Assembly: GCF_003259365.1 (NCBI RefSeq)
Contig: NZ_QLLY01000001.1
Span: 248,001-312,000 of the forward strand
Length of the DNA stretch: 64,000 nt
Reading direction: 5' to 3'
Source of the DNA: Streptomyces sp. PsTaAH-137
Lineage (GTDB): Bacteria; Actinomycetota; Actinomycetes; Streptomycetales; Streptomycetaceae
Under the pieces are notes generated by a model, which was given only the letters and a program-made list of their open reading frames with translations, had not been told where the DNA came from and did no database searches. Below, in pieces: positions 33,611-41,511 of the stretch; the first letter of the stretch is position 1; every line of letters begins with the position of its first letter. The translations under genes were made by a program, and so were the position numbers.

Positions 33611-35236
33611 CTAGAGATCGGCGGCCCGGTGGGTCACGCGGCCGCCGACCACGGTCAACCGCACCGGGACATCGGCCAGTTCGGTGGCGCCGACGGCGAC
33701 GGGATCTCCGCCGAACACCGAGAGATCGGCACGCGCCCCTGCCCCGAGCCACCCGGCGATCCCCTCCTCGCCGGAGGCGTACGCCGGGTTCACCGTCATC
33801 GCGCGCAGCGCCTCCAGGCCGGTCAGCGCCTGGTCCGGGCCGTGCGGCGGCAGGGACAGATCGCGGCTCGGGCGCCGGTGCCGGGCGCCCGCCAGGACGC
33901 CGAGCGGCGGGTACGGGGCGATGGGCCAGTCCGAGCCGAGCACGACCCGCGCCCCGGCGTCCAGCAGGTCGCGGCAGCGCCAGGCCCGCCCGGCCCGCTC
34001 CTCGCCGAGCCGCCGCGACCAGTTGTCGGTGTGGTCGGCGCGGGTGAAGTCGCAGCAGTGCGTGGGCTGCATGGAGGCCACGACGTCCAGCTCGGCGAAG
34101 CGGCGCACGGTGTCGTCGGGCACGGTCTCGATGTGCTCGACCCGGTGGCGTACGGCGCTCGGAGCCTCGGCCCGCGCCGTCGCCACGGAGTCGAGCACGT
34201 GCCGGACCGCCGCGTCACCGATGGCGTGCGTGGCCGTCGGCACACCGGCGCGGTGCAGCTCCCCGATCACCTGCGTGTACGCGGCCGGGTCCGGCCAGAA
34301 CGCGTGCGTCGACTCGCCGTGGCAGTCGGGCCGCTCCAGCCAGGCCGTGCCGTTGTCGATGGTGCCGTCCATGAACAGCTTCACCCCGGCGACCCGCCAC
34401 AACTCGCCGCCTGAGCCCTGGAGTTCGACGAGCCCGCGCAGCGCGTCGGCGTCGGCGCCCGGCTGGCACCAGGGCGCGACCCGCAGCCGCACCGGCAGTT
34501 CGCCCGCCTCGTCGAGCTCCCGGTACAGGTCGAGACTGTCCCCGTTCGCGTCCATCGCGTGCCCGCCGGTCAGGCCCGCCGCCGCCATCGCGCGCAGCGC
34601 CGCCGCGAGCCGGTCGCGCCGCTCGGTACGGGTCGGCTGCGGCGCGGCCCGCTCGACGAGTTCGCAGGCCGCGTCCTCCAGGAGCAGCCCGGTGGGCCGG
34701 CCGTGCTCGTCGCAGACCACCTCGGCGGCCTGATCGAAGGTGCGCGGGCCGTCCACCCCCGCGAGCTCCAGCGCGCGCGGGCTCGCCAGCATCGAGTGGG
34801 CGTCGAAGAGCAGCAGCAGCGCGGGGACGTCGTCGAGCACCGGGGACAGGGCGGCGGCCTCGACCGGCCGGTCGCCGAAGACGTTCGGGTCCAGGCCCCA
34901 CGCGTGCAGCCACGCCCCGGGCGCCAGGGTCTTCTTGTGCCGGGCCAGTGCTTCCCGTACGTCGCTCAGGTCGGTGCAGGCCGAGAGGTCGAGGCCGTGG
35001 GTGAGCTCGGCGCCGTGCGTGGGATGGATGTGGCCGTCGACCAGACCCGGGGTGACGGTCGCGCCCTTGAGGTCGAGCGTGGTGGTGGCCGGGCCGGTGA
35101 GGGCGCGGATGTCCTGGTCGTCGCCGAGGGCGCCGATGCGGCCGTCGGGGGTGATCGACAGGGCCGTGTGCGGGAGGGCTCCGCCGGTTGCCGGGTCCAG
35201 GAGGTGGGCGTTGAGCAAGGCCAGTTGGGGGTGCAT
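33611..35236 (-). CDS. Amidohydrolase family protein (YtcJ-like)
   Basis: 541 aa, the size typical of YtcJ-type amidohydrolases. TPGLVDGHIHPTH carries the HxH metal motif. KLFMDGTIDNGTAW, GVPTATHAIGDAA and HRVEHIETV hold further metal and substrate residues, and VVLGSDWPIAP has the catalytic Asp. It would hydrolyse an amide or ring C-N bond; the substrate is unknown. It ends ten bases after the laccase stop on the opposite strand. The NCS1 permease and TetR regulator beyond its start suggest a nitrogen-compound uptake and breakdown group. Confidence 0.85.
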   Translation of the reverse strand: MHPQLALLNAHLLDPATGGALPHTALSITPDGRIGALGDDQDIRALTGPATTTLDLKGATVTPGLVDGHIHPTHGAELTHGLDLSACTDLSDVREALARHKKTLAPGAWLHAWGLDPNVFGDRPVEAAALSPVLDDVPALLLLFDAHSMLASPRALELAGVDGPRTFDQAAEVVCDEHGRPTGLLLEDAACELVERAAPQPTRTERRDRLAAALRAMAAAGLTGGHAMDANGDSLDLYRELDEAGELPVRLRVAPWCQPGADADALRGLVELQGSGGELWRVAGVKLFMDGTIDNGTAWLERPDCHGESTHAFWPDPAAYTQVIGELHRAGVPTATHAIGDAAVRHVLDSVATARAEAPSAVRHRVEHIETVPDDTVRRFAELDVVASMQPTHCCDFTRADHTDNWSRRLGEERAGRAWRCRDLLDAGARVVLGSDWPIAPYPPLGVLAGARHRRPSRDLSLPPHGPDQALTGLEALRAMTVNPAYASGEEGIAGWLGAGARADLSVFGGDPVAVGATELADVPVRLTVVGGRVTHRAADL

Positions 35237-35449
35237 GGGGCTCCGCGGGTTGCTTCGGGTGCGGGTGGGTGGTGGCTGGGTGCGCAGTTCTCCGCGCCTC
35301 TGCGCCCGCTGTTGTGGTGGGCTGGTGGGTGTTGGCGGGTGCGGGCTGTTTGGGGCTGGGCGCGCAGTTCCCCGCGCCCCTGAGTGGGCTGGTGTGCGTC
35401 GGCAGGTTCGGGTTGTGTGTGGTTGCTCGCGCCGTTCCCCGCGCCCCTA
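35237..35449. repeat. Gene-free gap with three dispersed-repeat copies
   Basis: Three variants of the dispersed element lie in reversed orientation in this 213-bp stretch: GCGCAGTTCTCCGCGCCTCT (35282-35301, diverged), CGCGCAGTTCCCCGCGCCCC (35361-35380) and CTCGCGCCGTTCCCCGCGCC followed by CCTA (35426-35449). The last contains the TAG stop of the leftward TetR gene. The sequence between is T/G-rich on this strand (GGTGGGTGTTGGCGGG), and no coding region is seen. Confidence 0.75.
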
Positions 35450-36079
35450 AAGGGGCGCCAAGGTTCCCTGCGCCAGGGACAGTTCGCGTTCTGCCGTGGT
35501 GATCGCCATGCGGGCCACCTGCGGGGGGACCTCGTCCGGGGTCAGGGTGCCGTCCGCGCTCAGGCCGTCCAGGACGACCAGGATCTGGAGGGCGACGACC
35601 ACCGGGGCGGGGGTGCGGAACTCGCCGCGGTCGACGCCGTCCGTGATCAGGCCGGTGAGGCGGGCCCGCCAGTCGGCCTCCTGCCGTGCGACCTGTTCGC
35701 GCAGCGCCGGGCGGTAGCGGCTGAGGTGCCGGGCGTTGATCCACAGGGCGCTGATGTCGTCCCACGCCGGATCGCCCGTCGTCCGCGCGAGGAAACGGGC
35801 CAGATGCTCCGTCGGGGTGCCGTCGGGGCGCTCCGCCGGGATGAGCGCGTCCAGCTCCGCCGTCGCCGCCGTGCCGAACGCCTCCGCGACCAGCTCCTCC
35901 ACCGACGGGAAGTAGTGGCTGACGAGCCCCGGCCGGACGGCGAGCTCCTCGCCGATGCGGCGCAGCGTGATGGCCTCCAGACCTTCGGAAAGCGCAATCG
36001 AAGCGGCTGACGCAACGATTTCCGCACGTCTGGCAGTCGGTGACTTTCGAATTCGCTTGCGCTCAACGCTTGACGACAT
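35447..36079 (-). CDS. TetR-family regulator divergent from the NCS1 permease
   Basis: 210 aa from the ATG at 36077-36079; the upstream in-frame start at 36172 would lie within the permease gene. The N-terminal HTH is SPTARRAEIVASAASIALSE, then LRRIGEELAVRPGLVSHYFP with the GLVSHYF recognition helix. The C-terminal part resembles BetI-like TetR proteins (WDDISALWINARHLSRYR). It likely represses the divergent permease gene through TTATTG/CAATAA at 36090-36111. Its stop codon is embedded in a copy of the dispersed repeat. Confidence 0.87.
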   Translation of the reverse strand: MSSSVERKRIRKSPTARRAEIVASAASIALSEGLEAITLRRIGEELAVRPGLVSHYFPSVEELVAEAFGTAATAELDALIPAERPDGTPTEHLARFLARTTGDPAWDDISALWINARHLSRYRPALREQVARQEADWRARLTGLITDGVDRGEFRTPAPVVVALQILVVLDGLSADGTLTPDEVPPQVARMAITTAERELSLAQGTLAPL

Positions 36080-36089
36080 GCCCGGCACG

Positions 36090-36111
36090 TTATTGAGTGT
36101 GCGACCAATAA
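36090..36111. promoter_or_regulatory. Candidate TetR operator upstream of the NCS1 permease
   Basis: TTATTG (36090-36095) and CAATAA (36106-36111) are inverted half-sites separated by 10 bp in an unusually AT-rich patch of the 80-bp divergent gap. The location, 11 bp upstream of the regulator start, fits autoregulation and repression of the permease. Confidence 0.5.
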
Positions 36112-36159
36112 GCAAGCAGGCGGGTCGGTCCGTACCGCTCAGCACTCTCGGAGGGCTCG

Positions 36160-37605
36160 ATGGCGTCCACACTTCCCGACCCGTCCCCAGGCACCGACAC
36201 GGCCGCCACCGCCCCGCCCGACGACAACCGGGCCGGACGGATCGAGGCCCACGGCATCGACGTGATCCCGGACGCGGACCGGCGCGGCAGGGCGAGTGAA
36301 CTGTTCGCGGTGTGGGCCGCGACGGGCGTGAACTACCTCAGCCTGGTCGTCGGCGGCTCGCTGATCCTGATGGGGCTCGCCCTGTGGCAGGCGATCGCCG
36401 TCCTCGTCGTGGGCAGCCTGTTCTCCGTCCTCACCGGCCTGCTCGCGATACCCGGCCCGGCCGCGGGCGCGCCCAGCGAAGTGGTCACCCGCGCGCTCTT
36501 CGGCGTCATCGGCAACCGCGTGAACAACGCGATCACCGGCTGGCTGATCTCCGTCTGCTACTTCGCGCTCAACCTGGCCGCCGCGGCCGTCGCCGCCTTC
36601 TCCCTGGTCGCGCGGGCCGGCGTCACGGTGAACACCCCGGTCAAGGTCGTCGTGATCGTCGTCATCGCCGCGCTCACGCTGACCATCAGCGTCTACGGCC
36701 ACGCGACGATCGTGAAGCTGTACCTTCCCATCACGCTCGCGCTCGCGGCCGTCTTCGCCGTGGTCGCCGTCTTCGTCGTGGGACACGCGAACTTCGGTTA
36801 CGTACCCCAACACCCGCTCACCGGGGCCGGGTTGTGGGCCGCGGTCCTCGCCGGGACCACGATGGTCGCCTCGGCCCCGCTCTCGTACACCACCAGCGCC
36901 GACTTCTCCCGCTACCTGCCGCGCACGACACCCAAGCGCGCGATCATCGGCTGGACCGCCCTCGGCAACTTCGTCTCCGGCCTCCTCACCTGTCTCATCG
37001 GCGTCCTCGCCGCGACCGCCGTCGACATGACCGACCCGCAGTCGGCCCTGGAGTCGGTCCTGCCCGGCTGGTTCACGCCGCTCTTCCTGCTCGCCCTCGT
37101 CCTCGGCACCATCGCCGTCAACGCCCTTACCGCGTACAGCGCGGGCCTCGCCCTCCAGGCCGTGGGCCTCACCATCCGCCGCCAGGTCAGCGTGCTCTTC
37201 GACGGCACGGTCGCCATCGCGCTCACCCTCTACGGCCTGCTGATCTCCAACTTCCTCGACACGGTCAACAACGTCCTGCAACTGACCGTCGTCCTGCTCG
37301 GCCCGTCCGTCGCCGTCTTCGCGACCGACATCGTCCTGCGCCGCAACCGCTACGACGGCCCGGCGCTGTGCGACGAGCGCCCCGGCAGCCCGTTCTGGTA
37401 CCGCGGCGGCGTCAACTGGGCCGGCGCGTTCTCCCTGCTCGCCGGCGCGGGCGCCGCCGCGCTCTGCGTGAGCACCGTCTACACCGGGCCCGTCGCCGCC
37501 GCCCTCGACGGCGTGGACCTCGCGCTGCCCGTCGGCATGGTGGTGTCCTGCGCGTGCTACTGGCTGACGATGCGCCGCTCGCTGGCCGGGACCGCCCGCG
37601 GCTGA
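36160..37605 (+). CDS. NCS1-family permease (cytosine/purine permease-like)
   Basis: 481 aa, about 12 membrane helices. The N-terminal IEAHGIDVIPDADRRGRASE leads into GVNYLSLVVGG, the helix-1 pattern of CodB-like NCS1 carriers. Helix-10-like sequence LLISNFLDTVNNVLQLTVV is also typical. It imports nucleobases, hydantoins or related compounds with H+ or Na+; the exact substrate is not predictable. The ATG follows CGGAGGG. It is divergent from a TetR regulator, with an amidohydrolase just beyond, which may act on the imported compound. Confidence 0.9.
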   Translation: MASTLPDPSPGTDTAATAPPDDNRAGRIEAHGIDVIPDADRRGRASELFAVWAATGVNYLSLVVGGSLILMGLALWQAIAVLVVGSLFSVLTGLLAIPGPAAGAPSEVVTRALFGVIGNRVNNAITGWLISVCYFALNLAAAAVAAFSLVARAGVTVNTPVKVVVIVVIAALTLTISVYGHATIVKLYLPITLALAAVFAVVAVFVVGHANFGYVPQHPLTGAGLWAAVLAGTTMVASAPLSYTTSADFSRYLPRTTPKRAIIGWTALGNFVSGLLTCLIGVLAATAVDMTDPQSALESVLPGWFTPLFLLALVLGTIAVNALTAYSAGLALQAVGLTIRRQVSVLFDGTVAIALTLYGLLISNFLDTVNNVLQLTVVLLGPSVAVFATDIVLRRNRYDGPALCDERPGSPFWYRGGVNWAGAFSLLAGAGAAALCVSTVYTGPVAAALDGVDLALPVGMVVSCACYWLTMRRSLAGTARG

Positions 37606-37712
37606 CCCGGGGTACGGGCCCGGCCGTCCCGGCGTCAACGACACCGTACAGAAGCGCAGTTGTGCGCCGGAAGGAGCGAGAGGCGGCACCGGCGGCCATC
37701 AGGTCCGTGGTG

Positions 37713-38024
37713 TCACGGCGTCATCGTGAAGCCGGTCGGGGGGAGGCCGTCGACGTCCGATGCGTCGACCCCGGTGCCGAGGCCGGTGTCCCAGTCGGCG
37801 AGCGGCGCGGTGTCGGTGACGGTGCCGCCCTGGGCCCGGCACTCGTCGGCGCTCAGCGGGCGGGGCACGGAGGTGACGGTCTCTTGAGGCCCACCGTCCG
37901 CCGTCAGGCTGGTGATCCGGCAGTACTGCGTGACGGACGGGACGCCGTCGTCGGCGTGGGCTGTCACCACGGGTCCGGCGGCGAGGGCGGCGGCGATCAC
38001 GATGAGCGGGATACGGACGAGCAC
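37713..38024 (-). CDS. Small secreted protein of unknown function
   Basis: 103 aa from a GTG with AGGAGA at 5-base spacing. A signal peptide (MLVRIPLIVIAAALAAGPVV, cleavage near AHA) leaves a mature chain of about 80 residues with two Cys (QYCRITS and ADECRAQ) that could form a disulfide. It ends DGLPPTGFTMTP: the LPPTG string fits a sortase pattern, but the membrane helix and positive tail needed for sorting are missing. No family was recognised. It is convergent with the NCS1 permease. Confidence 0.6.
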   Translation of the reverse strand: MLVRIPLIVIAAALAAGPVVTAHADDGVPSVTQYCRITSLTADGGPQETVTSVPRPLSADECRAQGGTVTDTAPLADWDTGLGTGVDASDVDGLPPTGFTMTP

Positions 38025-38303
38025 GGCGTCTCCTGGGGCAGTGGGTGCACGAGGGTGCGAGGAACCACCCGGTCCGGACGCGGAGCGGGTGTCCCTTCAG
38101 CGTGCCGGTTGTCCGTGGCCTCCGCGATCGCGGGCTCTCAACGGGGCCGTGGGCTGGGAGCGTCACGCTGCGTGAGCCTTCGGGATGCGTACGGTGAGGA
38201 GCGCGTGCAGTGTGTGTCGAGGCGGAACGTGGCCGTCTTCGCCATCCCCGGTGCATCGCATCGTGGAGATCCAGGCCGGCAAACCCTGAAAGGACCGCAT
38301 CAG

Positions 38304-38555
38304 ATGCGCAGCATTGCCAAGTACGTCGCTGTCGGTGCTCTCGTCACCCCCCTGGTCATCGGCGCCGCGGGTATGGCCTCCGCGGACGACGGCCCCGCCT
38401 ACAACAAGTCGCAGAACTCTGCGAACTCCAGCGGCGGCATGACCTCGAGCACCGTCAGCGGCTTCACCCCTGACGGCAAGGCTTACTTCAAGACCACGAC
38501 GAAGCAGGCCGGCCCCTCGGGTGCCACCGGCAACACCACGGGCTCGCACTCCTGA
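38304..38555 (+). CDS. Small secreted Ser/Thr-rich peptide
   Basis: 83 aa from the ATG at 38304, with AAAGGA eight bases upstream. The signal peptide MRSIAKYVAVGALVTPLVIG ends at GMASA. The mature 56 residues (DDGPAYNKSQNSANSSGGMT onward) are rich in Ser, Thr, Asn and Gly, contain no Cys, and end TGNTTGSHS. No family was recognised; it is not a chaplin. The 279-bp upstream gap (38025-38303) holds no other gene. A strong terminator follows, so it is probably monocistronic. Confidence 0.7.
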   Translation: MRSIAKYVAVGALVTPLVIGAAGMASADDGPAYNKSQNSANSSGGMTSSTVSGFTPDGKAYFKTTTKQAGPSGATGNTTGSHS

Positions 38556-38602
38556 CGCGGTCCATCCCAGCCGACGGGACCTGAGCCCGTCAGCTGACGC
38601 TC

Positions 38603-38636
38603 GTGCCCCGCAGCCGTTCTTCGGGCTGCGGGGCAC
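38603..38636. terminator. Strong terminator between convergent small-protein genes
   Basis: A perfect 13-bp stem (GTGCCCCGCAGCC at 38603-38615 with GGCTGCGGGGCAC at 38624-38636) has an 8-nt loop. It lies 48 bp after the rightward peptide gene and 50 bp after the leftward 38686 gene, so it can serve both. Confidence 0.8.
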
Positions 38637-38685
38637 AGCCGTGTCACCTGCGGCGCGGATCGAGCACCGTGCGGCGCGAGCGGAG

Positions 38686-39003
38686 TCAGGAGTGCGAGGC
38701 GATCTCCTCGTAGCGCGGTCCGCCGTCCCCGCCGAGGTGCAGCACTTCCCGGTGGAAGTACGCACCGGTCGCGTCGAAGCCGGAGGCCGTGCGGGTGTAC
38801 GCGATCCGCCCTCCGTCGAAGTCGAGCGTCGTCCCGCGGTACCAGGGGCCGTCCGGGCCCGACGGCGCCGACGAGGCGGGGACCGCAGCGGGTTGGGCGT
38901 GCGCGGCGGCGACCGCCGGTGCGGCCATCAGGCAGGGCAGGGCGAGCACGGTGGGTAGCAGGAGCAGCCGCTTACGTCGCAGGGCGCGGAAAGTGATGTG
39001 CAT
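38686..39003 (-). CDS. Small secreted protein of unknown function
   Basis: 105 aa. The signal region RRKRLLLLPTVLALPCLMAA with AHA-type cleavage is followed by a short Ala/Pro linker and a domain of about 60 residues (GPWYRGTTLDFDGGRIAYTR, GFDATGAYFHREVLHLGG). No Cys is present in the mature part. No family was recognised. It begins 30 bp after the stop of the 39034 gene on the same strand and may share its transcript. Confidence 0.62.
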   Translation of the reverse strand: MHITFRALRRKRLLLLPTVLALPCLMAAPAVAAAHAQPAAVPASSAPSGPDGPWYRGTTLDFDGGRIAYTRTASGFDATGAYFHREVLHLGGDGGPRYEEIASHS

Positions 39004-39033
39004 GCTCCGACCCTGCCCCCTGGCCGGGCCGGA

Positions 39034-39678
39034 TCACGGCATGGACGCGCCGGACGCGCCGGCCGGGAGCGAGGCGGGAGGCGTTGCGGCCGGGGCCGGC
39101 TGCTGAGACTGCGTCGGCGAGGTCGGCGAGGTCGGCGAGGCCGCGGCGGGTGTGGTGGGTGTGGCCGGTGTGCTGGGGCCCGTGCTGGGCGCCGGGTCCG
39201 CCGTCGGTGTGGCCGACGCGACAGGCGACGGGGACGTCGTCGGGCGGTCGGCGATGCTGGTGGTCGCCTCGGCGGGGGCGAACAGGGCGTTGCCCGCGAA
39301 GCGCACGGCGGCGCTGCTCATCCGGTGCGCACCGGTGTGGAACGTGCAGGAGAAGCGGCCCTGATCGCTCGTGACCGTGTTGCACCGGCGCATCTCATCC
39401 CCGTCACCGGTGACCTCGACGGCCAGCGCCAGCCCGGCCAGCGGGTAGGTGAGGGTCTCCCCTTCCACCAGGCGGCCCGTGACGGTGAGCGTCGACGCCG
39501 TCCCCACCGTGATCTCCTGAGCGCCCAACTCCGTGACCACGACCGCGGTGCGTGTGGAGACGAACGACGCGGCCGGAGGCGGCGGAGCGGGCTTCGCCAC
39601 GGCGGCCGCGGCGCCGGTGGCGACCGACCCCAGCAACACCAGCGTTGCCGAGCCCAACAGAATCCTCGACGAGCGCAT
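39034..39678 (-). CDS. Secreted Ig-like protein with Pro/Ser/Thr-rich tail
   Basis: 214 aa from the ATG at 39676-39678. A signal peptide (MRSSRILLGSATLVLLGSVA, cleavage near AAAVA) precedes a single Ig-like beta domain (TVTGRLVEGETLTYPLAGLA, CNTVTSDQGRFSCTFHTGAH) with two Cys likely bridged. The last 75 residues are almost entirely Ser, Thr, Pro and Ala, as in glycosylated cell-surface stalks. There is no membrane anchor or LPxTG. The function is unknown. Confidence 0.68.
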   Translation of the reverse strand: MRSSRILLGSATLVLLGSVATGAAAAVAKPAPPPPAASFVSTRTAVVVTELGAQEITVGTASTLTVTGRLVEGETLTYPLAGLALAVEVTGDGDEMRRCNTVTSDQGRFSCTFHTGAHRMSSAAVRFAGNALFAPAEATTSIADRPTTSPSPVASATPTADPAPSTGPSTPATPTTPAAASPTSPTSPTQSQQPAPAATPPASLPAGASGASMP

Positions 39679-39918
39679 CAACACCACATCCCAAGCGACA
39701 GCGAACAGATCCTGCCAGGTATGCCACTTATCGCAGTGTTCGTAACGAACCCGGCAGACCCGGACGGGTGAACCGGCGGCCTCTGTCCCGAACGGCCGCG
39801 CTGCTCCGGGAAGCCGCCTCCAGTGGTGTACGGCCGGCCCCGCCGAGGTGTAAACCAGCGGTAACACCTGTGCGCGACATCCGTCCGCGGCGGGCAACCC
39901 CGTATCGAGGGAGCCGAG

Positions 39919-41505
39919 TTGAGCAAGGACCGTACGTACGACTACGTCATCGTCGGGGCCGGTTCGGCCGGGTGTGTGCTCGCGGGGCGGCTCAGCGAGG
40001 ACCCCTCCGTCCGGGTCGCCCTCGTCGAATCGGGGCCCCGCGACCGCAAGACGGAGATCCGGATACCGGCCGCGTTCCCGAAGCTGTTCAAGACGCCGTA
40101 CGACTGGGACTTCGCCACCACCAAGCAGGCCGCCCTGGACGACCGCGAGCTGTACTGGCCGCGCGGCCACACCCTCGGAGGCTCCTCCTCCATCAACGGG
40201 ATGATGTGGGTGCGCGGCCACCGCGCCGACTACGACGCGTGGGGCGAGGCGGCGGGGGAGGAGTGGGCGTACGACGCCTTCGAGCCGTACTTCCGGCGCG
40301 CCGAACGCTGGGGCGGGGAGCGCCCCGCGCGGTCCGTGTACGGCACCGAGGGCCCGCTGCACATCTCGCCGCAGCGCTCCCCGAACCCCACCACGGCCGC
40401 GTTCCTGGCCGCCTGCCGCGCCCAAGGGCTGCGCGAACTGGGGGAGTTGAACGAGCCGGACCACGCGGGCTTCGGCATGACCCCGGTCAACCAGTACCGC
40501 GGCCGCCGCTGGAGCGCCGCCGACGGCTACCTCAAGCCCGCAGCCCGCCGCCCCAACCTCGACATCTACACCGGCGCCCGCGTCACCCGGCTCGACTTCG
40601 ACGGCACCCGCGCCGCCGGGGTCGTCGCGGAGGGCGTCTCCGCGGGCACCCTGCGCGCCACCCGCGAGGTCATCCTCAGCGCCGGCGCCATCGGCTCACC
40701 GCACCTGCTCCAGCAGGCCGGGATCGGCGACCCCGAGACGCTGGCCGCGGCGGGCATCGACACCTTCGTCGCCGCACCCGGCGTCGGCCGCCACCTCCAG
40801 GACCACCTCGCCTACGCGGTCACCGTCCGCTGCCCGCGCCCGGTCTCGCTCACCGGTGCCGACACCCCGGCCAACCTCGCACGCTTCCTGCTCGGCGGCC
40901 GCGGCCCGCTCACCTCGAACGTCGGCGAGGCCATCGCCTTCGTCCCGTCCCGGCCCGAACTGGCCGCACCCGACGTCGAGTTGCTGTTCGCCCCGGTGCC
41001 CTTCGTGAACCACGGACTCACCCCGCCCACCGAACACGGCCTCACCATCGGCGTGATCCTGCTCCAGCCGCAGAGCCAGGGCCGGATCACCCCGACCGGC
41101 GTGGGCCGCGGGCCCGCCATCGACCCGGGCTACCTCGCCGCCGACGAGGACCTGCGGGCCCTGGTCGCGGGCGTACGCCGCGCCGAGGAACTGCTCGCCG
41201 ACCCCGCGCTGAGCCCGCTGCACACCTCGGCCCTGGGCGGCTACCCCGGCGTCGTCGACGACGAGGCCCTCGCCCGGGCGGTCCGGGCCGGTGCCGAGAC
41301 CCTGTACCACCCGGTCGGCACCTGTCGCATGGGCACGGACGAGGGCGCGGTCACCGACCCCCGGCTGCGGGTGCGCGGCACCGAGGCGCTGCGCGTCGTC
41401 GATGCCTCCGTCATGCCGCACATCACCCGCGGCCACACGCACGCACCCACGGTCGCCCTCGCGGAGAAGGCGGTGGAGCTGATCCGCGAGGACGCCCGCA
41501 CCTGA
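39919..41505 (+). CDS. GMC-family FAD oxidoreductase (choline dehydrogenase-like)
   Basis: 528 aa from a TTG at 39919 with GAGGGAG upstream. The FAD-binding motif is YVIVGAGSAGCVLAGRLSED (9-28). GHTLGGSSSINGMMWVRGH is the GMC signature 1, and EVILSAGAIGSPHLLQQAGI signature 2. The catalytic His lies in MPHITRGHTHAPT, and LYHPVGTCRMG is also typical. It oxidises an alcohol with FAD; the substrate may be choline, an aryl alcohol or a PEG-like compound. No signal peptide is present. It stands apart from its neighbours and is convergent with the GH64 gene. Confidence 0.92.
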   Translation: MSKDRTYDYVIVGAGSAGCVLAGRLSEDPSVRVALVESGPRDRKTEIRIPAAFPKLFKTPYDWDFATTKQAALDDRELYWPRGHTLGGSSSINGMMWVRGHRADYDAWGEAAGEEWAYDAFEPYFRRAERWGGERPARSVYGTEGPLHISPQRSPNPTTAAFLAACRAQGLRELGELNEPDHAGFGMTPVNQYRGRRWSAADGYLKPAARRPNLDIYTGARVTRLDFDGTRAAGVVAEGVSAGTLRATREVILSAGAIGSPHLLQQAGIGDPETLAAAGIDTFVAAPGVGRHLQDHLAYAVTVRCPRPVSLTGADTPANLARFLLGGRGPLTSNVGEAIAFVPSRPELAAPDVELLFAPVPFVNHGLTPPTEHGLTIGVILLQPQSQGRITPTGVGRGPAIDPGYLAADEDLRALVAGVRRAEELLADPALSPLHTSALGGYPGVVDDEALARAVRAGAETLYHPVGTCRMGTDEGAVTDPRLRVRGTEALRVVDASVMPHITRGHTHAPTVALAEKAVELIREDART

Positions 41506-41511
41506 GGCGGT

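Noticed and set aside
37713..37760. LPPTG string at the end of the small secreted protein as a sortase signal
   Set aside because: Only seven residues follow, with no hydrophobic helix or positive tail, so sortase anchoring is not supported.
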